Part shown: positions 35,959 through 43,145 of the stretch, piece after piece
Position numbering within the stretch: the stretch's first letter is position 1
How the letters are laid out: each line of letters begins with the position of its first letter
DNA from: Rhizobium bangladeshense
GTDB lineage: Bacteria > Pseudomonadota > Alphaproteobacteria > Rhizobiales > Rhizobiaceae
Direction: 5' to 3'
Length of the DNA: 64,000 nucleotides
NCBI RefSeq assembly: GCF_001662075.1
Contig: NZ_LYPL01000003.1
Location: 248,001-312,000, forward strand
Program-made: the position numbers and the translations under genes
The notes under the pieces: generated by a model
What the model was told of the DNA's origin: nothing
The model's database searches: none
What the model saw: only the letters and a program-made list of their open reading frames with translations

Positions 35959-36183
35959 ATGGGCACGACATTCTGGCCGAAAGATCCGCTGGACGGAAAC
36001 GACATGACGCTGCTGACGTCGATCCTGCGGCGCTGGTGCGCGCGCTATGGAATCGAGTTTACGGCGGACGAAAGCCGTCTGAAGGCGAAGGAACTCGTCG
36101 AATGGTTTGAGTTCGGCGTCAAGGATCCGGCCGAACTCGAAGAGCTGATCGACGGCAAGCACTGGCTTGTCAGCCGGATCTAA
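35959..36183 (+). CDS. Small hypothetical protein
   Basis: A 74-residue acidic, helical protein (LTSILRRWCARYGIEFTADESRLKAKELVEWFEFGVKDP) with a good GAGGGG ribosome site. No signal peptide or membrane segment. The composition and codon use look genuine; I recognise no function. Confidence 0.65.
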   Translation: MGTTFWPKDPLDGNDMTLLTSILRRWCARYGIEFTADESRLKAKELVEWFEFGVKDPAELEELIDGKHWLVSRI

Positions 36184-36213
36184 CCTGAGCGCAATTACAG
36201 TTTCCAAAAGAAT

Positions 36214-36240
36214 AGGCCGGGCGAAATATCGCGCCGGCCT
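36214..36240. terminator. Bidirectional terminator-like hairpin
   Basis: AGGCCGG/CCGGCCT stem with a 13-base loop between two convergent genes. On the minus strand it is followed by ATTCTTTT, so it best serves the secreted protein gene at 36268. Confidence 0.6.
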
Positions 36241-36267
36241 TCGTCCGTCAGCCTCATGCCGAGGTTT

Positions 36268-36588
36268 TTAGTAGTCGTCCCGCCAGCGGCGTTCGCGATC
36301 CCAGCGGCGTTCATGGCGCCAACGCGGGCCATCCCAGTCGCGGTGGCGGCGCTCCCAACCCCAGCGGGGTGGACCACCATAGAAAGCCACCGGCGGCGGG
36401 CGTCGCCAGTTGCGGCGGCATTCGCCCCAGCGGGTCAGGTGCCAGCCGCGGCCGCAGGCGTAGTCGACCTTCGTGACGTCGCTTGTGACCTTGCTCTCGA
36501 CATTGATTGTCCCCATCGGCATCGCCTGCGCAGAGCCGATCGAAAGGCTGCCAGCGAGCAAGGCAGCCGCGATAGATAGTGCCTTCAT
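36268..36588 (-). CDS. Small secreted Arg/Trp-rich protein
   Basis: A signal peptide (MKALSIAAALLAGSLSIGSAQA) is followed by 84 residues with a GCGRGWHLTRWGECRRN-like core (two cysteines) and a tail dense in Arg, Trp and Pro ending RRWRDDY. This layout is common among small periplasmic proteins in rhizobia. GGAG sits ten bases before the ATG. The longer frame upstream is noise. Function unknown. Confidence 0.75.
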   Translation of the reverse strand: MKALSIAAALLAGSLSIGSAQAMPMGTINVESKVTSDVTKVDYACGRGWHLTRWGECRRNWRRPPPVAFYGGPPRWGWERRHRDWDGPRWRHERRWDRERRWRDDY

Positions 36589-36772
36589 CGAAAACTCCAT
36601 TTCATCCAGCCGTACCCACTTTAGGGCCGCCAAATTGAACTGGAGATGAACCGGGCATTCATGTTTGCAGGTGAAAAAAACTTGCTTTTTGACGGCCGGT
36701 CGGAGCGCCGGCCGGCCGTTTTTCCCGCAACGGCAAGCGCTTGAAAAGCGCCCTACGCCCGGGAAAAATCGT

Positions 36773-37219
36773 TCATGTCCTGCCATAAAAAGGATCCGGC
36801 CCCGGATCACGCCCGGCGGCGACCGCGGTGAGCCTCCCGAGATAATGCTCCCAGCCCTCGGCATGGCCGGCGCACTGCTCCTCGTTCGGCAGGCCGCTAT
36901 GGGTGAGTCGGAGTAACGTCCCATCCGACTGCTCGATCAGGTCGATCTCGACCAGGCTGGAGCCCGGCGGCACGACCTCGCTGCCATCCCATCCGAAGCT
37001 GTAGGCAAGCCGATGCACCGGCACGACCTCGCGAAACGAGCCTCGCGCAAAGCGGGCGCCGGTAACGTTGACGAGATAGAGCCCACCCGGCTCCGGCTCG
37101 ATCTCGGCCTCTGTTCCCATCCATCGCAAGATCCTCTCCGGGTCCGTCATCAGCGCAAACACCGCAGCCGGCGGCGCCGCAATATGCGCCTCACGGCGCA
37201 CGACAAAAGACTCTGGCAT
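36773..37219 (-). CDS. SRPBCC/AHSA1-family protein
   Basis: The 148-residue protein has the AHSA1/START-like pattern: an opening strand (RREAHIAAPPAAVFALMTDPERILRWMG) and the C-terminal AEGWEHYLGRLTAVAAG helix, typical of ligand-binding or co-chaperone-like domains. GGGAGG precedes the ATG at 37219. The ligand is unknown and nothing next to it helps. Confidence 0.8.
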   Translation of the reverse strand: MPESFVVRREAHIAAPPAAVFALMTDPERILRWMGTEAEIEPEPGGLYLVNVTGARFARGSFREVVPVHRLAYSFGWDGSEVVPPGSSLVEIDLIEQSDGTLLRLTHSGLPNEEQCAGHAEGWEHYLGRLTAVAAGRDPGPDPFYGRT

Positions 37220-37512
37220 GCCTCCCTCCCATGATTGTGGCGGCCAACCCCACCTGATGCGGGACGGCGCGTGATACTGTTTCGGCGTGAGTGTCCTCAT
37301 GGAAGCATGTAGGCGGAGGGGCGCACGCAGCAAGGGTGATGGGAATGCGCGTCTCCTTCTCCCATTCGCCGGCTCTCATTGGCGGGCGTGGCACCCGCCA
37401 ACCGCTCCTCATGCTGAGCCATGCAGCCCGAGAGGGCGAAGCCCCAAAGCACGCCCCGCCCACCAAACCAACTCCCCTATTGCCAGCTCGCCGCCTTGCC
37501 CCTATTGTCCGC

Positions 37513-37654
37513 GCCGTTCTCAGGGCGGGGTGGAAGTCCCTACCGGCGGTATGCAGTTTCGATTGCGAGCCCGCGAGCGCCTTCTCCAGGGAAGGGTCAG
37601 CAGATCAGGTGAGATGCCTGAGCCGACGGTCATAGTCCGGATGAAAGAGAACGC
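37513..37654 (+). ncRNA. FMN riboswitch (RFN element)
   Basis: The P1 stem pairs GTTCTC with GAGAAC. Between them all RFN landmarks are in order: CAGGGCGGGGTGGAAGTCCC, TACCGGCGGTA, AGCCCGCGAGCG, GGTCAGCAGATC, GGTGAGATGCC, GCCGACGGTCATAGTCCGGATG. It binds FMN. It lies about 80 bases before ribH2, whose leader contains a further GCTGCC/GGCAGC hairpin that could serve as the expression platform. Confidence 0.95.
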
Positions 37655-37736
37655 GCGTTCCTGCTGCCCTTACCGGCAGCCGGTGAACGTTCGTGATCGC
37701 CTTGGGTGACGTGTCTGTACGCCAAAGGAGATTACC

Positions 37737-38171
37737 ATGACACCCACCCGTTATGCCTTCGTCAAAGCCGGCTGGCACGCCGATATCGTCGATCGTGCGC
37801 TCGAAGGTTTCCAGCAGCTCATTCCAGCTGAGCAGATCGACGTGTTCGACGTTCCCGGCGCATTCGAAATGCCGCTGCTGTCGCGCGATCTTGCGGCGAC
37901 CGGGCGCTATGGCGCCGTCATCGCCGCCGCCTTCGTCGTTGATGGCGGAATTTATCGTCACGAATTCGTCGCCCAGGCCGTCGTCGATGGCCTGATGCGC
38001 GCCGGCATGGATACCGGCGTTCCGGTGCTGTCGGTTTCGCTGACGCCGCATCAGTATCAGGAAACCGAGCATCACACGCAGATCTACCGCGCGCACTTCG
38101 TCGAGAAGGGCCGCGAGGCGGCCCGCGCCGCCCTGACGATCGGCAAGACGCGCGCCGCTCTTGCGGCGTAG
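37737..38171 (+). CDS. ribH2: 6,7-dimethyl-8-ribityllumazine synthase, type II
   Basis: The 144-residue protein has the lumazine synthase core (FDVPGAFEMPLLSRDLAATGRYGAVIAAAFVVDGGIYRHEFVAQAVVDGLM) with the catalytic His in YRHEF. It condenses the ribityl-aminouracil with dihydroxybutanone phosphate. The sequence fits the type II (RibH2) class found in Brucella and rhizobia rather than the classic type I enzyme. AAAGGAG precedes the ATG. No other rib gene is adjacent; expression is set by the FMN riboswitch upstream. Confidence 0.92.
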   Translation: MTPTRYAFVKAGWHADIVDRALEGFQQLIPAEQIDVFDVPGAFEMPLLSRDLAATGRYGAVIAAAFVVDGGIYRHEFVAQAVVDGLMRAGMDTGVPVLSVSLTPHQYQETEHHTQIYRAHFVEKGREAARAALTIGKTRAALAA

Positions 38172-38316
38172 GCGACTCGCAACTGACGGCGGGGCTGGCC
38201 CGCCGTCTTCTCCTTGCCGACAGAAGAATTGATTCGACGCTCTGCCCGCGCTGTGGTCCACTCGCGCACGACATGTATCGCCATTCTTAATGCGTCCAAA
38301 CCTCGAGGAGCTGAAG

Positions 38317-39006
38317 ATGAGCAATGCAATGCGCAGTGAAACCCCTACAGAATCCATCAGAACGCGGCCCGCCGACACCAAGCTCGAAGTGGTGGTCATC
38401 CCCGTTTCCGACGTCGACCGCGCCAAACGCTTTTATGACGGCCTCGGCTGGCGGCTCGATGCCGATTTCGCCAATGATGCCGATTTCCGCGTGATCCAGT
38501 TCACCCCACCCGGCTCCGGCTGCGCCATCATCTTCGGCAGGAACGTGACCGCCGCCGCGCCCGGCTCCGCTCAAGGCCTCTACCTCATCGTCTCCGACAT
38601 CGAGGCCGCCCGCCGCGATCTCATCGCCCGCGGCGTCGAGGTGAGCGAGGTCTTCCACGACGCATCGGGCGTCTATGCCGGCAAGGACGAACCCTATCTC
38701 TTCGGGCGCCTGCGCATCGCCGGCCGCGATCCCGAGCACCGCAGCTACCGCTCCTTCGCCTCCTTCAAGGATCCTGACGGCAACGGCTGGCTGTTCCAGG
38801 AAGTCACCACCCGCCTGCCCGGCCGCATCGACGCCGACGAGACCGCCTTCTCCACCTCGAGCGACTTGGCCTCCGCGCTCCGCCGCGCTGCCGCCGCCCA
38901 CGGCGAACACGAGAAACGCAACGGCGGCAAATACGACGAGAACTGGCCGGACTGGTACGCCGAATATATGGTCAGCGAACAAGCCGGCAGAGAGCTGCCG
39001 CTATAG
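38317..39006 (+). CDS. VOC/glyoxalase-family protein
   Basis: A single VOC module (LEVVVIPVSDVDRAKRFYDGLGW; KDPDGNGWLFQEV) occupies residues 20-150, followed by a C-terminal extension of about 80 residues ending in KYDENWPDWYAEYM. The start at 38317 follows GAGGAGCTGAAG; an ATG at 38290 has no ribosome site. VOC proteins are metal-dependent dioxygenases, lyases or resistance proteins; the substrate is unknown. Confidence 0.78.
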   Translation: MSNAMRSETPTESIRTRPADTKLEVVVIPVSDVDRAKRFYDGLGWRLDADFANDADFRVIQFTPPGSGCAIIFGRNVTAAAPGSAQGLYLIVSDIEAARRDLIARGVEVSEVFHDASGVYAGKDEPYLFGRLRIAGRDPEHRSYRSFASFKDPDGNGWLFQEVTTRLPGRIDADETAFSTSSDLASALRRAAAAHGEHEKRNGGKYDENWPDWYAEYMVSEQAGRELPL

Positions 39007-39074
39007 GCAGTGAAAAGCCCCATCCCGAGGCGCGAGACGGGTGCTCCGAACACCAAATGAATGCAGGGAACACT

Positions 39075-39145
39075 GTTGCAGCGCGTCCTTCGACGCTTCC
39101 GGCCTTTAGCCTGCGCCTCGAAGGACGCGCTTCAGCATCGCTCTC
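39075..39145. repeat. Palindromic intergenic repeat
   Basis: GCGCGTCCTTCGACGC and GCGCCTCGAAGGACGCGC face each other within about 60 bases; the TCGAAGGACG core recurs in the elements at 51340 and 62294. No gene lies here. Confidence 0.45.
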
Positions 39146-39239
39146 GCGGGGCTCACCGCCTGGCTGCCTTCGCTGCCGCCACCATGCCGTCGAGCCAGTC
39201 CCGATAGCCATTTATCATCGGGTTGGGCCAGCAGCCCGC

Positions 39240-40016
39240 TCACCGATCAAACATATCCCGCCACTGCTTCTCCCCGATCAAGCAGTCCGTTGCCGGCTCC
39301 ACGCCGGCGATCGGCTGCACCGTCGCCGGCAAAGACAAGCCGCTGATCTCCATCACCAGCTTGCGGCGCACGGCGACGGCGAAGTCCTCGATCTTGCGGA
39401 CCGGCAGCACGAAGGCGCCGGGGCCGCCAATGACGCAGTCGGCATAATATTTGTCGAGCCCGTCAGGCGCATCGGAAGGCCGCAGCATGAGGGCGAGGCC
39501 GTTGATGACCATGCCCGATGCCACCGCCTTGTCGCGGACGGGCGTGACGGGATTGCCGGAATTGTTCGGGCCGTCGCCGGAGACATCGATCACCTCCCGC
39601 CTGCCCCGGAAGGGGCTGGCGATGATCATGCTGACGCCCTGGGCAATCGCGGTGGAGATCGAGGTGCGCCGCTGCGTGCCGATCGGCCGGGCGTCGACCT
39701 TGTCGGCAAAGGCGATCGCATCCTGCTCCGTCGCGATCACCTGCCAGTCGATCACCGAACCCTGGACGACGTAGCCCGCCCATTCGAAATAGCTGATGGC
39801 GATGCGGCCGGTGAGCCCGCCCCTCACCGCGTCGATGAATTCCTTGTGTTTTAGCGCCTCGACATAACCGTCGCGCTGGATGCCGATCTCTTCGAAATCC
39901 ATCGACCGCGAGGTGTCGACGGCAAGCACCAGGGTGACGTCGACCTCGTTTGCCGCAGCCTGCGCGGCCGGCACGACACCGGAAAGACCCATGAGCACCG
40001 CAAGTGACGTCAGCAT
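39240..40016 (-). CDS. DUF1194 secreted protein with von Willebrand A-like fold
   Basis: A signal peptide (MLTSLAVLMGLSGVVPAAQA) precedes a vWA-type domain with the metal-site pattern DTSRSMDF and a later DVSGDGPNNSG. The 258-residue size fits DUF1194. It is periplasmic and probably binds a divalent metal and a protein partner. No related gene is next to it. Confidence 0.8.
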   Translation of the reverse strand: MLTSLAVLMGLSGVVPAAQAAANEVDVTLVLAVDTSRSMDFEEIGIQRDGYVEALKHKEFIDAVRGGLTGRIAISYFEWAGYVVQGSVIDWQVIATEQDAIAFADKVDARPIGTQRRTSISTAIAQGVSMIIASPFRGRREVIDVSGDGPNNSGNPVTPVRDKAVASGMVINGLALMLRPSDAPDGLDKYYADCVIGGPGAFVLPVRKIEDFAVAVRRKLVMEISGLSLPATVQPIAGVEPATDCLIGEKQWRDMFDR

Positions 40017-40121
40017 CGGTAGATCCCCGCGCCATTCTCAAGCCGGGCGACTCTAGCACAGCTTGGCCGCTGCCGAACGCGCCGTCGCGCGGGCTCCTTC
40101 AATTTTCGGTGATGGCACCCC

Positions 40122-41024
40122 TCAATGCAACGGCAGCCACAAAGGACTTTTCCATGCCTTCAGCGCGTCGAGGAAGACCTGCAGGCGCAGGGGCAGGAAG
40201 CGGCGCGTGGGATAGACGGCGTGCACGAAGATTTCCGGCGACGACCAATCCGGCAGCAGGCGGATGAGCGCGCCTCTTCGGATCTGCTCGTCGCAATAGG
40301 TCGAAGGCAGGAGACCAATGCCGTGGCCACGATAGGTGAAGGCGCTGACCGCATCGAAATCGCGGCTCGATGCCGGCCCCGACACGCGCACGTCGGCCGA
40401 TTTGCGGCCGCTGACGAGATGCCATTCCGCTTCGCCGTTGCGCCCGTTCAGGAGCACGCACCGATGGTCCTTGAGATCTTCGGGCTTTGTGGGAAGCGCC
40501 CTCTCCTTCAGATAATCCGGGGCGGCGACCAGATAGCGCACGCTCTTGCCGAGCCGCTGCGCGACGATGGTGGAATCCTTGAGGTCGCCGAAGCGGATGC
40601 CGAGATCGATATTCTCCGCGACCAGATCAAGGAACAGGTTAGTGACGAAAAGATCGACTTGGATCTCGGGATAGGCCTTCAGGAAATCGGAGATGAATTC
40701 GTAGAAGACCTCTTGGCCCAAGATGACCGGCACCGAGATCTTCAGCAGGCCTTCCGGCTTTCTCTGCGTTTCGGTCAACGCCTGCTCGGCGTCGACGAGA
40801 TGAGCGAGCGGCTCGCTGCACCTGTCGTAATAGGCCCGGCCCTGCGCGGTGAGGCTGAGCTTGCGGGTCGTGCGCTGGATCAGCGTCACGCCGAGCTGCT
40901 CTTCGAGCGATGTCACCTTCCGACTGACGGTCGAAACAGGCATACCGAGCGAATGGGCGGCGCGGCTGAAGCTGCCATATTGCGCCACCTTCACGAAGAC
41001 GGCGATGTCGTTGAGATCGGCCAT
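40122..41024 (-). CDS. LysR-family transcriptional regulator
   Basis: LysR winged helix (FVKVAQYGSFSRAAHSLGMPVSTVSRKVTSLEEQLGVTLIQRTTRK) and effector domain, 300 residues from the ATG at 41024. It is divergent from the SDR-RidA gene pair with two strong dyads in the spacer, so it likely regulates that pair. Confidence 0.88.
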   Translation of the reverse strand: MADLNDIAVFVKVAQYGSFSRAAHSLGMPVSTVSRKVTSLEEQLGVTLIQRTTRKLSLTAQGRAYYDRCSEPLAHLVDAEQALTETQRKPEGLLKISVPVILGQEVFYEFISDFLKAYPEIQVDLFVTNLFLDLVAENIDLGIRFGDLKDSTIVAQRLGKSVRYLVAAPDYLKERALPTKPEDLKDHRCVLLNGRNGEAEWHLVSGRKSADVRVSGPASSRDFDAVSAFTYRGHGIGLLPSTYCDEQIRRGALIRLLPDWSSPEIFVHAVYPTRRFLPLRLQVFLDALKAWKSPLWLPLH

Positions 41025-41032
41025 GCCGGCAT

Positions 41033-41050
41033 TTTTGCACTGATGCAAAA
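41033..41050. promoter_or_regulatory. Perfect inverted repeat near the LysR start
   Basis: TTTTGCA-CTGA-TGCAAAA starts nine bases upstream of the LysR ATG. It contains a T-N11-A type LysR site and is the likely autoregulatory box. Confidence 0.6.
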
Positions 41051-41086
41051 GAGAATCCAGATATTTCCATCTAATCGAGCAATGAC

Positions 41087-41114
41087 GTTTTCGCCATATT
41101 CACCTTGCGAAAAC
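41087..41114. promoter_or_regulatory. Second inverted repeat in the LysR/SDR spacer
   Basis: GTTTTCGC and GCGAAAAC, exact 8-bp arms 12 bases apart, about 100 bases before the SDR start. Different in sequence from the first dyad. Confidence 0.5.
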
Positions 41115-41211
41115 AACCAACAACCCGATGGCGGCGCGATCGCGGCGGCCCCATCTCGAGCGACCCACCTTGCCAGGCCTGCGTTGCCCGAACCAGATTA
41201 TGGAGTTCAAC

Positions 41212-41937
41212 ATGACCAAACAAAGGACTGTCATCGTCACGGGCGCCTCCCAGGGTATCGGAGCAGGGCTCGTCAACGCCTTCGTCGAGCGCGGCTACAA
41301 CGTTGTTGCCACCTCGCGTCAGGTCAGCGCTTCGGATGCCTTCCAGGCTTCCGACAGGCTGGCTCTGGTCGACGGCGACATCGGCGATCCCGAAACAGCG
41401 GCCCGCGTCGCCAAAACCGCAATCGACCGGTTCGGTTCGATCGACGCGCTCGTCAACAATGCCGGCATCTTCTTCACCAAGCCGCTCGTCGATTACACGA
41501 TGACCGACTTCCGTAAGCTCTCGTCGACCAATCTCGAAGGTTTCCTGCACCTGACGCAGCGGGTCATCAGGCAGATGCTCGCCCAGAACACCGGCGGCAG
41601 TGTCGTCAGCATCACCACGCCGCGGATCGACCATCCGATCGCCGGCATGCCCGCTTCCGTGGCGATGATGACCAAGGGCGGCATCGACGCGATTTCGAAG
41701 AACCTTGCGATGGAATATGCAAACGAGGGAATCCGCGTCAACACGGTCGCCCCCGGCGTCGTCGACACGCCCCTTCACAAGGACAATCCGAAGGAGTTCC
41801 TGAGGACGCTGTCGCCGATGACAGGCATTTCGAATGTCGATGAAATCGTCGACGCGGTGGTCTTCCTCACTGAAGCTCCGCGCGTCACCGGGGAGGTGCT
41901 GCACGTCGATGGCGGCGCACATCTGGGCAAATGGTAA
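41212..41937 (+). CDS. SDR-family protein lacking the catalytic tyrosine
   Basis: The Rossmann motif TGASQGIGAG (11-20) and NNAG (82-85) are intact, so NAD(P) binding is likely. The YxxxK motif reads AMMTK (151-155): Lys155 is kept, but the catalytic Tyr is Ala. A Ser in the usual upstream position is also not evident. It may be a reductase with a changed mechanism or a non-enzymatic binder. TGGAG precedes the ATG. It overlaps the ridA-like gene by seven bases. Confidence 0.8.
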   Translation: MTKQRTVIVTGASQGIGAGLVNAFVERGYNVVATSRQVSASDAFQASDRLALVDGDIGDPETAARVAKTAIDRFGSIDALVNNAGIFFTKPLVDYTMTDFRKLSSTNLEGFLHLTQRVIRQMLAQNTGGSVVSITTPRIDHPIAGMPASVAMMTKGGIDAISKNLAMEYANEGIRVNTVAPGVVDTPLHKDNPKEFLRTLSPMTGISNVDEIVDAVVFLTEAPRVTGEVLHVDGGAHLGKW

Positions 41938-42419
41938 ACCATGAGAAAGCGCAGGCAGCCGGCGCGGAACGGCGGCTGCAGGAACTCGGCATCACCCTTC
42001 CCCCGCCGCCGACACCCTTTGGGGCCTATGTCGAGGCGACGAGAACAGGCAATCTGGTCTTCTTCAGCGGTATGCTGCCGGTTGTCGGCCACGAGCCCCT
42101 CTATATCGGCCGTGTCGGCGGCGCGCTGACTTCGGAAGACGGCCGCAAGGCAGCCGAGGCGGCGACGCTGAGCGCGCTTTCCGCCGCCAGGGATTATCTC
42201 GGCTCGCTGGACAGCATCGTGAGGGTCGTGAAGCTCGGCGTCTATATCGCCACCGAGGGCGATTTCCGCGACCACCCCAGGGTCGCCGACGGCGCGTCCG
42301 AATTGCTGCTTGCGGTCTTCGGCGAGAAAAAGCTCTCCGGCCGCGTCGTCCTCGGCGTTGCCAGCCTGCCCCTCGGGATGCCGGTCGAGATCGAGCTCGT
42401 TATCGAAGTGGAGGATTGA
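41931..42419 (+). CDS. RidA/YjgF-family protein
   Basis: The 162-residue protein matches RidA relatives: the opening region PPPPTPFGAYVEATRTGNLVFFSG, DYLGSLDSIVRVVKLGVYI in the middle and the end GRVVLGVASLPLGMPVEIEL, which keeps the arginine that hydrolyses imine intermediates in true RidA. It overlaps the SDR gene, so the two are translated together. A shared substrate is possible, but not known. Confidence 0.82.
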   Translation: MVNHEKAQAAGAERRLQELGITLPPPPTPFGAYVEATRTGNLVFFSGMLPVVGHEPLYIGRVGGALTSEDGRKAAEAATLSALSAARDYLGSLDSIVRVVKLGVYIATEGDFRDHPRVADGASELLLAVFGEKKLSGRVVLGVASLPLGMPVEIELVIEVED

Positions 42420-42475
42420 ATGAGCGGGGCGCGCGCGTCTCAGAGCGCGCCCCGCATTCTTGCCTTCGCTTGCGC

Positions 42476-43015
42476 TCAGCCTGCCGCCAACAGCAGCACA
42501 TAGGCAATGACGCTCACCATCAACCCGCGAAAGGCGAAGGTGACGCAGCTATATTTGCTGCGGGCGATGCAGGAAAGAATTTCGGCGTTTTCGAGATACT
42601 GATCGAAAAGATAGCGCTCGTCGCGCCGCAGGGCCGCCTCGAAGAACAGGTCGCGGTGCTTGGGCCAGCCGCCCCAAAAAAGCGATGTCGACGTGCCCAG
42701 ACGACGGGGCAGCACGACGAGGATGGCTGAGAGGATGGAGAAGACCGAGGCTGCGGCAAGCAGGCCCGAGAACAGAATGCTTCCCGGCGCGCCCCCGATA
42801 TAACGGCCCAGGCTGAAGACTGCCCTCACCTCGCTGGAGCTCACCAAAAAGGCGAGCATGAAAGTAAAGATATAGGCGGCCTTCTGGTCGGATATCTTGA
42901 TTTGATCATAAAATATGTCGTTGATTTTCTTGATGTGGTCAAAATACTCGGCGCTGACATCTCCGCTCGACGGCCTGCTCTGCATAACCTCCGTGACATT
43001 TTCGAATTCGCTCAC
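42476..43015 (-). CDS. Pycsar-effector-like (DUF5706) membrane protein
   Basis: A 179-residue protein. Residues 24-46 form a helix with the ISDQKAAYIF motif seen in Pycsar TM effectors, then a membrane helix (47-65), a second (78-102, ending LPRR), a cytosolic loop (WPKHRDLFFEAAL, YLENAEILSCIARSKY) and a last membrane helix (162-178). In Pycsar anti-phage defence such proteins perforate the membrane when a cyclic pyrimidine nucleotide binds. The GTG at 43015 is chosen for GGAG upstream. It is divergent from the FecR/CHASE2-cyclase operon. Confidence 0.72.
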   Translation of the reverse strand: MSEFENVTEVMQSRPSSGDVSAEYFDHIKKINDIFYDQIKISDQKAAYIFTFMLAFLVSSSEVRAVFSLGRYIGGAPGSILFSGLLAAASVFSILSAILVVLPRRLGTSTSLFWGGWPKHRDLFFEAALRRDERYLFDQYLENAEILSCIARSKYSCVTFAFRGLMVSVIAYVLLLAAG

Positions 43016-43033
43016 CTGAATACTCCATCCCCT

Positions 43034-43059
43034 AAAGTGTTTCCCTGATATTACACTTT
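43034..43059. promoter_or_regulatory. Inverted repeat in the divergent spacer
   Basis: AAAGTGT and ACACTTT, 7-bp arms 12 bases apart, beginning 19 bases upstream of the effector-like gene. It may be an operator shared with the divergent FecR operon; no binding protein is evident. Confidence 0.4.
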
Positions 43060-43145
43060 GCAACGAAAGCAAGAACACGTGTGCAACGTGCTTGACTTTT
43101 CCACTCTGCAAAGACAAAGGGGAAGCGGGGAATGGGGTCGAGGTC

